64,000 bases of DNA. It comes from Furcasterigmium furcatum. Its lineage: Eukaryota; Ascomycota; Sordariomycetes; Glomerellales; Plectosphaerellaceae. Below are positions 10,356-20,044 of this stretch, one piece after another. The first letter of the stretch is position 1; the number at the start of each line of letters is the position of its first letter. The translations under genes were made by a program, and so were the position numbers. Under the pieces are notes generated by a model. The model was not told the DNA's origin. It searched no databases and saw only the letters and a program-made list of their open reading frames with translations. The stretch spans positions 599,088 through 663,087 of the forward strand of contig BCIA01000005.1 of assembly GCA_001599815.1 (NCBI GenBank), written 5' to 3'.

Positions 10356-11354
10356 TTAGTCGAGGATCTTCTGGACACTCTGCCGCAGATCCTCAGGCTG
10401 CAAGCCCAGTAACTCATGCGCGGACTCTTCAACCTTCAGGGCATGTCCAGGGCCGTCGGCATAGAGATGCTGCTCCAGAAGTTCAGTGAAGGCACTGTAG
10501 TCGTGCCTCGCCAGCTTCTGGCCCGCGATGTTCTCCAACTCCGCGCCCTCTCTGCGGGACACCTCGAACTTGGAGCCGGTCAGCTCCTCGGCGACCCTGA
10601 CGATCTCATTCTGGGTCGTGGTGAGCCCTGCCACGCTCAGGTACTTGTTGGCCGTTTGCGCGGGTCGCTGCAGAACCGCCACGACGGCCCTGCCGATGAA
10701 GCCGACGGAGCTGGAGGAGAACGGCTGGTCGCCCGAGTCGACGATCCTGGCCTTGTGGTTCTCATGATCCAGGAACATTTGTCCCGACTTCAGAGCCTGC
10801 GCGGCGTTAACTGGCGATTCGATCTGGAAAGCAGCAGGACGGTTCACTTACCCAGTCAAAGAAGAGGCCCGTCGAGAGTGCCGTCCAAGAGAACGAGTCG
10901 TGCTTCGCAGCCACTTCCTCGAGGTAGTCCAGGACGACCAGCTTGTCTGCGAGAAGGCTGACAATCTTTGTGTCGCGATACTTGGGGAGCGGAATGCCAA
11001 ACTCGGACGGCATGAAGCGAGGAACCCCGGCTGCGATGGCGGCGTCAATGAGCAGACGTTGGCTTCCGAGGGCAGAATGGCCAGCAACGGAAACGACGGC
11101 ATCGTTTCCTGCGATGGCGTCCTTGATCGAGTCGACCGAGGACAAGTCTGCGCGCTTCACATTCACGCCGTCAGGGAACGTGGCCGTGGACGCGAGTCGA
11201 CTGACCGCAGCGACGGTGAAGTTGGCTTCGAGAAGGGCTTGGATGATGTGAATCCCCAGGTTACCAGAACCCTGCAGAGGTGAGTATTTGCCAACAAACC
11301 GGACGTATGAAGGTGAGAACTCACTCCGATGACGGCTACCTTCTGGATAGACAT
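10356..11354 (-). CDS. NmrA-like / isoflavone-reductase-like NAD(P)-binding protein
   Basis: Three exons on the minus strand, 11354-11325, 11271-10852 and 10796-10356, give 296 residues with all phases consistent. The first exon encodes only MSIQKVAVIG and the second continues GSGNLGIHIIQALL, together forming the GxxGxxG dinucleotide-binding loop. Other landmarks are VAGHSALGSQRLLIDAA, PSEFG (the N-P-S-E-F-like motif of the family), TGLFFDW joined across the second intron to ALKSGQ, and a C-terminal helical region. The atypical-SDR NmrA-like group contains NADPH-dependent reductases of phenylpropanoid-like molecules and redox-sensing regulators; which applies is unknown. Confidence 0.85.
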
Positions 11355-12057
11355 GGCGATGCGAGCTGGAGAATGAGATGGTGAAAAGACGGGGTGTAAG
11401 TGCAATCAGGAGCTGTGAAAGACCAGGGGAATGCGCTGTGAGTGACGTTTCATAGTTCAATCTTCATCGTGAGGGAACTTGAGTTTTATATTCAGACAAC
11501 TCTCTGCCATGCCACTGATGTCGTCAGTCCAAAGCCCGAGTCCGTGATGCCCCTATCATGATGACAGAACACCTTTTCCTATCCCCGAACACACCCTTTG
11601 GTATCCCCGAAATCCGTCAGCATGCGTCCACTGGCAATGCGCCGATGATGCCTTGAACTGGGAAGATTCCAAATATCACGACACAAACATCTGCCGAGCG
11701 CTGTCCAAAGTCCCGAGATTCATAAGCTCAAGGACAGAAGCCTTCGACGCGAAGACGCAAGCCGACGCCCACACCTGGAGAAAGACGGGCCAGACGACCA
11801 TCACGATTCCCGATTAGGAAAATGCAGGTGCTGTGATTCTTGATAATCAAGCCGCCTTAACTCCGTGCTTCATATGACGGAGGCGTCCGAGTTTCTCCAT
11901 TCCCGCGTCCCAGATCCTCCCGTGCGCAAAAGTCCCAGTCGTCGGCGGAGCCGTATCGCGTTGAACAATGAAGCACCTCGCTGCGCTTACGGAGCATCCG
12001 TCGGGTCCCTGGTCACTTGGTTAATACATCAGATCACGGAGGGGAAGTCGAGATGCC
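11355..12057. other. Gene-free interval
   Basis: This is the upstream region of the NmrA-like gene and the 3' flank of the aldo/keto reductase gene. I see no gene or clear element. Confidence 0.55.
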
Positions 12058-13064
12058 TCACCAATCCGTCACCAGTCCCTCGTGCAGGGCATCCATGGCG
12101 CTCATGTCCTCCGCCGAGATCTCGAACCCGTTGACGCTGGCGTTCTCCAGCAGCCGATCCTTGCGCGCGCTCTTGGGCAGAGTGACAAAGTCGTTTTGCA
12201 GAGACCACCTGACGAACAGCTGTGCCGGGGTGCAGCCGTACTGCTTCGAGAGCGCGACGATCTTGGGATGCTTCATGCGCATGGCCCGCGCGAGAGGGGC
12301 GTACGCCTCGACGACGATGTCGTGCTTTGCGCACGTCTCCCGGATCGAATGCTGCGTGTTGAAGGGGTGCACCTCGATCTGGTTGATGACGGGCTTGATG
12401 CGGGGGTTGGAAGCCAAGAGCTCCTCGATCTGGCAGAATCGTCAGCATCCGCAGGTCATGATCCGTGACGAGGATCGTACGTGTTTGGAGCCGTAGTTGC
12501 TGACGCCGCCCATCTTCACCTCGCCGGCGTCGATCGCATCCTCGAGGGCCTTCCAGCTCGTCAGGCGCGCCTCCTTGCCTCCGTACGGACTGTGCAGGAG
12601 GAACAGGTCGACGTATCCCAGGCCGGAGATCTCGACGGAGCTCTTGATGGAGCGGCGCACAGACTCGTAGGAGATGCCGTTGCTCGCGAGCTTGGTGGTG
12701 TACCAGACGTCCTCGCGCGTGAGGCCCTCGGTGTTCTCGTCGCTGGCCAGGAAGTCCCGAATGGTCCTCCCGGTCTCCCGCTCGTTATGGTACATCTGGG
12801 CGCAGTCGAAACCGCGGTAGCCGGCGGCGAGAGCCCATCGCACGGACGCGGTGGCCTCCTTGCCGGACATCATGTACAGGCCGAGCTGGATCTGGGGGAT
12901 GGAGGCTCCATTGGCGAGCTTCTCGCGGTTCTATCAGCACTGCCTGCCTCCGAGTCTTCTCATCACCTCATCACGACCGAGGTCCGTGGATGGCGCAAGT
13001 TGGCGATGGATGCGGGGTAACTGACCTTGGCCGTTGTGGCCAGAGTGAAGCTGCTAGACGCCAT
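12058..13064 (-). CDS. Aldo/keto reductase
   Basis: Three exons, 13064-13026, 12921-12481 and 12429-12058, encode 283 residues, close to the usual ~280-300 for fungal aldo/keto reductases. Visible landmarks are KLANGASIPQIQLG at the first strand, the catalytic tetrad Asp and Tyr in FDCAQMYHNE, Lys in YTTKLA and His in LLHSPY, then GVSNYGSKH, NQIEVHPF, and the NADPH-binding LPKSARKDRL. It should be a cytosolic NADPH-dependent carbonyl reductase; the substrate is unknown. The first intron (104 bases) ends in GAGAAG, so two acceptors three bases apart are possible. It is divergent from the CocE/NonD hydrolase gene. Confidence 0.92.
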
Positions 13065-14283
13065 ACTCGGAATAATTTCTCTCGTAGAGAGCTGGCTGCC
13101 GGAGGTTGTGAAGTCGCGAGCGAGAGTTGGAAAAAGTGGCTCGTGAAGTTGTCACTGACGTCGTGGGAGTAGTGTGGCGGGAGAATTCGCGGCGTCGAAG
13201 ACCCTGTGACATCAGTGGGATCGCCATCAGCAGCTCAAAGTTGGAGCTTTGGCGGGGTTCGGCGCATCTCCAACTGTCCGTCCGTCGTCGGCGTACGGAA
13301 AAGAGGACGCCGCTCGGAAGAAGTCGTCTACTCCCGCGTGGTAGAAGTATTTGACAACGTTGACGGAGGACATGGTGTCCGAGGAGGCTTTGCTTCTCAA
13401 GATATAATATTTGAGCTGCGGAGTTCTCACGCCTCAGTATCAAATACCTCAGACGAGCATTTGGTATCTTTGGCCACCGCCGGCGGCAATGCGCGGCTCA
13501 GCTTACCACTTGTACCTGGACCCCTGAACGAGACCCCTGAAAGAAGATCCAACATGTCCCAGGCACCGCTACTACCTGGCACACTTCATCATCCGTCACC
13601 GTTGTCGAGCCCGCATCATCATCAGAAACTAGTGCGCCAGCCGTCAGAACAACCATTCAGTCTTGAGTCTCACCCATTGCCACAGCAGTAGTCTCTCATG
13701 CGCTGTAGATGAGTCCTTGGCTATCGCGCCGCCTCCTTTCGTCGCGCGCAACAGTCCCAAGGATATCCTGCTTGAAGCCTTGTTTTCCGCCGCGCATCTT
13801 CGGATCCAGCTTCCTCCCGTCGCACCACTCGACTATATCAGCGCCTCCTGTCGAGTACGAATACGTCGATGGACTAGAGCATCTTAGCGACTACCAAACA
13901 GGCGGCTATCATCCAATTTACATTGACAATCGGCTTGATAGGCGATAGTACACAGGCTCGGCCACCGCACATTCTCCACTGCTTGGCCTGCTCTCCTGGC
14001 CGAGAGAGTTGAGGTGAGGCCCGAAACAGAAGGCGGTCAGAACAGCTCACCGCGTTGTTCCAGGACACCGTGGATCGCTCACAGATGAATGTGCGGTGGC
14101 CCAAAATCCTGTTGATCCCATTGCCAGGCTCAAAACTGGCACTATGCAGCTCGCAACTGAGGGACCGGCGCGCTGAGCAGTCCAAGTCCCTCGAATCAGG
14201 ACCGACCGAGCCTTGCCAAAAGCAGTCCAAGTAGCTCGCTCATTTCGGGTCCCCCTTCATATCCAGGCAGCAAGTTAACAACA
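13065..14283. other. Divergent promoter interval
   Basis: This non-coding interval lies between the aldo/keto reductase (minus) and the CocE/NonD hydrolase (plus). Open frames in it show no family motif. The last ~80 bases are pyrimidine-rich, as expected for a leader. Confidence 0.55.
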
Positions 14284-14358
14284 ATGGCTTCTCCTCCAGC
14301 GTCTTCTTTCTCTCCCTCCTGGACTCCTCTGCTCTCCCAACCTCGGACCACACCATGA
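14284..14358 (+). promoter_or_regulatory. uORF whose stop overlaps the main start codon
   Basis: An upstream ATG at 14284 opens a 24-codon frame rich in Ser and Pro. Its TGA stop (14356-14358) overlaps the ATG of the hydrolase (14355-14357) as ATGA. This arrangement could couple termination on the uORF to re-initiation on the main frame. No splice site obviously removes it, but whether the transcript includes 14284 is unknown. Confidence 0.6.
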
Positions 14359-15992
14359 GTGCCTTGGCTAGGACCTACAGCGGCGCTTTCAGCGACCGTC
14401 TGGTTTCGTGGCTCTTCGGGCTCCGAGCCGAAGAAGGCAGCTATTCGCAGGAACAGCAGGAGATTCCTCTCCCGGACGGCGCCGTCCTGGCCGCCACCCT
14501 CTACCTGCCTTCCGTCCAACAGGCTCACGGCACAATTCTCATCCGCTCGCCGTACGGACGAGGGTTTATCTTCACGGTGACCGCTTCTCGCCTATACGCC
14601 GCTCGCGGGTACCAGGTCCTGCTGGTCAGCAGCCGCGGCACCTTCGGGTCGACCGGCGCGTTCGACGGAGGGAGCTGCGAGGCCGAAGATGGCCAGAATG
14701 TCGTGCGCTGGATGCGACAGCAGCCCTGGTACTCGGGGTCCTTTGCGACGGTGGGCGCGTCGTACCAGGGCTTCACGCAATGGGCTCTCCTGTCGGATCC
14801 TCCTCACGATATGATTGCCGCCGCCATCCCGGTGGCTCCCCATGACTACGCGGAGCAAACCTGGGGCACTGGTGCGCTGAACATGCTCCAACACGTGGGG
14901 TGGACCGAGACGATTATTCACCAAGAGACCGCGGGGATACAGCAAATGATGAATGGCTCCAAGGCAGCGCAGCGGCTGTCTCCTGTATTCAAGGCGACGC
15001 CTTTGGTGGACTCGCTCAAGAAGCACTTCGACGGCGCTGCTCCCTGGCTCATCGATGATGTTGAGCACGAGGACATTAATGACCCGTACTGGGCACCGAG
15101 GAGGAGCACAGGCGCACTGGACAAGGTCACCATCCCAGTCCTGCTCGTCACCGGATGGAACGACGTCTTTTTTCGCCAGACGATGGAGCAATATCGGAAG
15201 CTTCATGCGCGAGGGTGCAAGGTTGCCCTCACCGTTGGCCCGTGGGAGCATTTCAGCGCCGTGAACGCAGATACGACGAGACAGATGATACAGTGGGTGG
15301 ACGAGCACATGGCCAAACGGACTGAAACTCCTAGGGCCGCCCCCGTGAGAATATTCAACACCGGCCCTTCTCCGGCGTGGATCGAGCTTCCGGAGTGGCC
15401 GCCGGCAACCTCTGACCGCGTGCTCTTCCTGGGCGCGGGAGAGAAGCTCGAGGACCAGCAACCAGCGTCAGAAGACCTCTTGAGCTTCGTTTTCGACCCT
15501 GCAGATCCGACTCCGACGATTGGCGGACCGATGACGTTCAACGGCGGCAGCTTGCACGACTCGAGCCTGGCTTTACGATCAGACACCCTGGCCTTCACGT
15601 CGCGCCCGTTGACTGAGCCGTTGACGATTTTCGGCCAGCCGTTCGTGGAGCTATGTCACTCGAACGACGCCCCGTCCTGCGATCTCTTCATCAGGCTTTC
15701 CGAGGTGGACAGCAAGGGGACATCCCGCAACATCACTGAGGATTTCCGTCGACTTCGCCCCAGCAGCGAAACCGCCTCCGTCAAGATGGTTCTTGCAGAT
15801 ATCGCCCACACTTTCCAGAAAGGTTCGAGGCTCAGCCTCATCATTGCGGGGGGCTGGTTTCCGAAGTATTCTGTTAACCATGGAATGGGCGAGGCCACTG
15901 CCACTGGCACCGGCTCGAGGTCTTCTCAACACACTATCCACTGCGGTGGCAGGTGGAATTCTCGTCTGGTCCTCCCCGTGAGGGCGGATTAG
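14355..15992 (+). CDS. CocE/NonD-family (S15-like) hydrolase
   Basis: A single uninterrupted frame of 545 residues. It carries the peptidase S15/CocE alpha-beta hydrolase domain: IRSPYGRG, VSSRGTFGSTGAF, nucleophile elbow VGASYQGF (Ser136), PHDMIAAAIPVAPHDY, VTGWNDVFF (candidate acid region), WEHFSA (candidate catalytic His). It ends with the jelly-roll X-Pro dipeptidyl-peptidase C-terminal domain (PFVELCHSNDAPSCDLFIRLSEVD, HTFQKGSRLSLIIAGGWFP). The family hydrolyses acyl esters or glutaryl-type amides. There is no signal peptide, so it is likely cytosolic. Fungal members are often horizontally shared with bacteria, but nothing in base use here proves transfer. Confidence 0.92.
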   Translation: MSALARTYSGAFSDRLVSWLFGLRAEEGSYSQEQQEIPLPDGAVLAATLYLPSVQQAHGTILIRSPYGRGFIFTVTASRLYAARGYQVLLVSSRGTFGSTGAFDGGSCEAEDGQNVVRWMRQQPWYSGSFATVGASYQGFTQWALLSDPPHDMIAAAIPVAPHDYAEQTWGTGALNMLQHVGWTETIIHQETAGIQQMMNGSKAAQRLSPVFKATPLVDSLKKHFDGAAPWLIDDVEHEDINDPYWAPRRSTGALDKVTIPVLLVTGWNDVFFRQTMEQYRKLHARGCKVALTVGPWEHFSAVNADTTRQMIQWVDEHMAKRTETPRAAPVRIFNTGPSPAWIELPEWPPATSDRVLFLGAGEKLEDQQPASEDLLSFVFDPADPTPTIGGPMTFNGGSLHDSSLALRSDTLAFTSRPLTEPLTIFGQPFVELCHSNDAPSCDLFIRLSEVDSKGTSRNITEDFRRLRPSSETASVKMVLADIAHTFQKGSRLSLIIAGGWFPKYSVNHGMGEATATGTGSRSSQHTIHCGGRWNSRLVLPVRAD

Positions 15993-16506
15993 TTTGCTTT
16001 CAGATCGTCATTAAGTTTTACAATGATATCCAGAAAGGTCTACATGCTTCCAGTCTTAACCTCGAGAAGCCTCTCGCCCTTTTACAATACCAGAGGCGTC
16101 TATTAGCAAATAGGCTCTATTGCTACCTTACCTATTGAGGATCAACCGCATAAGCGTACACGATGAGCGCCAGGATGTGGGCGGTGGTGCCCTGTGGAAT
16201 CTCTTGAAACCTGAGCCCTTGGTGTCTCTCCTAGGATATTCTGGATCACTTAGCCATTGAAATCTCAGGGGGAGACCACCATGTCTTTCAGTTCAGTTTG
16301 GCCAGAATGGGACACCCATTCAGTAGTTGACTAGGTAAGTATGATGATAATCCGGACACCTTAATTAGCTGCTTCTCTACCCTGCGCCTCGATTGTTGGT
16401 TAGTACGGAAGTGGCCGCCACCGCTCTCAAGATAGCGCACAGGTCGCTAGCAAAGAAATTCTTACATGTTGCGGAAGTCTTACCGTGTCGACCTAAGCTT
16501 GCTACA
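15993..16506. other. Convergent 3' interval
   Basis: This lies between two converging genes (hydrolase and SDR). It is visibly more A/T-rich than its neighbours around 16010-16140. I see nothing coding. Confidence 0.55.
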
Positions 16507-17572
16507 TTACGAAGCGCGATAAACAGTTCGCGCCCGAGCAGCGACTGCTTTCTTGACTTTGTCGTTGAACCCAACCTCGCTTTCCGATGTCCTGTCGAAG
16601 ACTTTGCGCCAACCAAAGGCATTGAGGAACCATATCAACCAGGCGTTGGACCCTCGCCAAAGATATTCCCCTTTACCCGGACCACGGCTTCCGGACACGA
16701 TATCCTTGACGACCTGCCGGGCGAACTCGGATGGCTGCATGCCATCCTGTTTGTGTTGCAAGCTTCGACTCTTGACGCCCGCTTCGGCATCAAGGTAGAT
16801 GCTCTCAGCTCCGAAGTTGACGGAATCGGGGGTTGAGATTCCGGTAGAAACGACTCCCATGTAGAGGGTGACCACTTTGACGCCGAGAGGTGCCAGTTCG
16901 AGTCGCAAGGTGTCGGAATACGCTGCCACCGCTGCCTTTGTAGCATTGTATCCCGAAGAGAATGGATATGGAACCCGGGCAAGGACGGAGGCCGTGTTGA
17001 TTATCGTAGGTGACCTGGTCGGGTCGGAGACGGCGGCAATCAACAGGGGCGCGAATGCGCTGACCATGTCAAACACGCCAAAGACGTTCGAATCAAACAT
17101 TGCACGGACGCGAGATGATTCTGCCTCGATCGCTGGAGCTTCGTACACTGCAAGACCGACTTGTTAACATCTTTGCCAAGGATATTAAAGGAGGGCAAGG
17201 GAACGAAAAGTCATACTTGATCCAGCATTGTTGAACAAAAAGTCCAACTTGCCTCCAGTGCGCTTGGTAATCTCAACCTTCAGGGCCGCGATGCTACTGG
17301 CATCGGTCACATCCAATGTCAAGATCTCAATGCCTTTGTCCTCGAGGCCACCGAGGGACTTGGTAGAGCGTGCTGTTGCAAATACCTGCATTCCCAAGGC
17401 GGCGAATTCGAGCGCGAGGGCATGCCCCGCGCCGCCTTTTGACGCCCTATCATCGAAGCTTCTTTAGTTTCAAGTTCGTGCGATATTGTTCGGAGAGGAT
17501 AGCAGGCTAAGGGGATGAGCATGTGATGACTTACCCTGTGATGAGCACGGTCCGACGGCGTGGTGAAGCCAT
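16507..17572 (-). CDS. Short-chain dehydrogenase/reductase
   Basis: Three exons, 17572-17535, 17446-17217 and 17147-16507, give 302 residues, with two split codons that rebuild conserved residues. The glycine-rich cofactor loop TGASKGGAG is created across the first intron, and NNAGSMYEAP across the second. The catalytic Ser is in NTASVLARVPYPFSSG and the Tyr-Lys pair in GYNATKAA. The family is a classical SDR of the AYR1 (1-acyldihydroxyacetone-phosphate reductase)-like type found in fungi, judged from length and the RxxFxxN region. A late hydrophobic-aromatic patch NAWLIWFLNAFGW suggests membrane association, as in lipid-droplet SDRs. Confidence 0.88.
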
Positions 17573-18307
17573 ATTTTGCGACGAGGGGCGGAGTGCTGGT
17601 TCTACAATTGAATGAAGGGTGGATGAGGGGGTCGAGCGGTGGGATTCGATTAAGTAGGGCCAGATGGAGGGGATCGAGGTTGTTTTCAAGGGAGCGAAAG
17701 GGGAGAAGGCGACGATGATCACGGTGTTCCAATGCCATTGACGACGTACTGACGCGTCGAGGCAACTCGAGAATGAGACAACAGTGTTGTGGCTGCAAAC
17801 GACGGGATTGCCGGTTCGGATGGTTTGCGAGGTCCCGACGTTGCCTGTATTCGGAACCTTTGCTAGCTTGCGTACGGATGCATGCCTTGGGTTTCGTTTT
17901 GCCTAAATCGCACGTCCCTTACCTGACTAGTAGGTATACAACCAGACAACTAGTGAGGTGGCCGGTCCAACCCAAAGCAAAGATCTGAGGGTTTCAAAGC
18001 AATAGTCGGCGTGATGCTTGTCCGAGGCGCTAGGTAATCGTGGCGGCACGATCAAGATCGCTAATCACCGAAGTAGGCCTCGGTACTTCGGAGGGTTTTG
18101 CTTTCCAACTCAAACGTGTCTCGGATGCCTTACTAGGTTGCTAGATGAATCCATCATGACGAAGCCCATGCCCGGTGGTGATCGATTGGCTTGCACCATT
18201 CCGCGGTGGTGGTGATAAAAAGACTCCTGGACGGCGCCTTTGCCGTCAGTCTTCCGATTACTTTCAACCACTCGTCTACATCACCCTTCGTCTCGACGCC
18301 GCTTCCG
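17573..18307. other. Divergent promoter interval
   Basis: This is shared upstream DNA of the SDR (minus) and the MDR (plus). I see no gene in it. Confidence 0.55.
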
Positions 18308-19315
18308 ATGTCGCAAACAGCTCGCAAAGTCGTTATTCCCCGATACGGGGATGCTTCAGTCCTCGAGATCGTCCAAGCGACCGTGCCTCCGCCAAGTGCA
18401 CGGCATGTACAGGTCGCCCCCATGTACGCCGGCTTCTCTGGCGCCGACGTCAACATGCGCCGCGGCACGTATCCATTGCAGCAGAAGGCCCCTCTTACGC
18501 CAGGATACTGCCTTGTCGGGAGAGTCAAGGCCAATGGCGACGGGAGTAACGCATTCAAGCCCGGCGACCTCGTCGCATGCCTGACAAAATACGACGCTCA
18601 GGCAGAGCTGGTCAACCTACCGGAGGAACACCTGATGACGGTCCCTGCCGGTCTGGATCCTCAACAAGTCACCGCTCTCGTCCTCGATTGGTGCACGGCA
18701 TATGCCATGGTTCATCAGGTGGCCAAGGTCTCCAAGGGCCAGCGGATATTTGTCCACGGACTGAGCGGCTCAGTCGGCTACGCGGTCATGAAACTGTCCC
18801 AGCTGGTTGGTGCACAAGTCTATGGCACAGCGTCTGAGCGAAACCACCAGGCCATCCGCGAAGCAGGCGGCACTCCATTTGTCTACACCGACCAGAACTG
18901 GGTGAGAGAGGTGAAGGCCTTCGGAGGCGTCGACGCCGTTTTCGACTCGGTCGGGTTCGACAGTTTTGATACGTCCTACGACGTGATCAACAGCCACGGT
19001 ATTGTCGTCGGGTTTGGCGCCAACAAACAGTCGCTCAGCGGAGACGCGCCGTCCGGCGGTATCTGGCCATTTGTCAAGTTCCTGGTCAGAGGGAAACTCC
19101 CTTGGGGCGGGAAGCGAACAGCCTTCTTCTTCATCAGCCGAGATCAACCGGACTATCAGCCCAATTTCAAGGCCTTGGTAGACCTCTTGTCTCGCGGTGA
19201 GATTTCAGTCCCAATCCGCAAGGTTTGGGACCTCGACCAAATCCAGCAGGCCCATCGGCAATGGAGCAGTGGACAGGGTCTTGGAGCAGTTGTCATCCGT
19301 GTACATGGTCCGTAG
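18308..19315 (+). CDS. Zinc-independent MDR, quinone-oxidoreductase-like
   Basis: A 335-residue medium-chain dehydrogenase/reductase in one exon. ATG 18308 (MSQTARKVVIPRYG) is the first Met that gives the standard N-terminus; no earlier in-frame ATG exists. The GroES-like half runs to about residue 115, with GFSGADVNMRRG and LTPGYCLVGRV. The Rossmann half has VHGLSGSVGYAVMKLSQLVGA, and GGVDAVFDSVG follows. The catalytic zinc Cys/His/Glu set and the structural four-Cys lobe are missing, so this is the NADPH:quinone oxidoreductase or enoyl-reductase-like branch. A stretch with PSGGIWPFVKFLVRGKLP before the end recalls polyketide-type enoyl reductases acting in trans, but no synthase is in the window. 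Confidence 0.9.
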   Translation: MSQTARKVVIPRYGDASVLEIVQATVPPPSARHVQVAPMYAGFSGADVNMRRGTYPLQQKAPLTPGYCLVGRVKANGDGSNAFKPGDLVACLTKYDAQAELVNLPEEHLMTVPAGLDPQQVTALVLDWCTAYAMVHQVAKVSKGQRIFVHGLSGSVGYAVMKLSQLVGAQVYGTASERNHQAIREAGGTPFVYTDQNWVREVKAFGGVDAVFDSVGFDSFDTSYDVINSHGIVVGFGANKQSLSGDAPSGGIWPFVKFLVRGKLPWGGKRTAFFFISRDQPDYQPNFKALVDLLSRGEISVPIRKVWDLDQIQQAHRQWSSGQGLGAVVIRVHGP

Positions 19316-20044
19316 TCTAGTTGTTTCATCAGGTCTACGGTTTGATTTAATAGCAGGGAGTTGGTTAGAACATCTTGTTGGGAAGCGGTTAAGGCAAGGT
19401 TCCGGCGTATGGTACCTTCTTGGGTGGAGAAGAGGAGTCATACGATAGTTGTTTGTGTAGCTTTCCATACCTTAGGCGTGTAATAAACTCAGCTTAATCC
19501 GACCTGCTCTGTTGTGAGGTCTTAATATTTATGGGCAGCTTTTGCGTACCACAAGACGTGGGCTCCGGGTCTAGGTCGCCTACCTTAACAGCGCCGCCAT
19601 GGCTGATATCTCGAACGGAGCTAAAGAGCCAACTACAATAATATATCGTCTGAATCAGCGGGGATCGCAGAATACATGGCTGCTCCAGCTGTATTGCTGT
19701 TTAGGTAGGTATTCTTCAGCGCTGCTTTAAGTCAAGGTGTTGTCGTTGGACTTGGTTCTGGGTCACTCAGAGGCTGTCGCAATTTTCTGAAATCTAAACT
19801 GGGCCGTCTCGATTTTGTGAGGCTCGATCTGAACTCTACTGGTCGACGTCAAAATCTCACGGGGACCGGTCTCCGTGAGACCGCTTCCACCTTCTTACTG
19901 CTGCTTTCTTCCAGCATCCTGGAAGGATTCCTAGGCTGACAGAATCACGTGCCAAGCCATCAACTCCACCAACCGGTCTCCATTCCACCGGGGATCGAGA
20001 AATCTGACTTCCCCTCACCAACCTCGTGATTCTCCACGTTGAGA
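19316..20044. other. Gene-free interval
   Basis: This holds the 3' flank of the MDR gene and the promoter of the HET-ankyrin gene. It is A/T-richer around 19490-19700. No gene seen. Confidence 0.55.

Noticed and set aside
10811..10851. Alternative acceptors for the last intron of the NmrA-like gene (after TTTCCAG or CGCCAG)
   Set aside because: The first would leave a 28-base intron, too short for fungi, and the second breaks the frame; the acceptor before GCTCTGAAG gives 55 bases and the family-typical FFDW-ALKSG junction.
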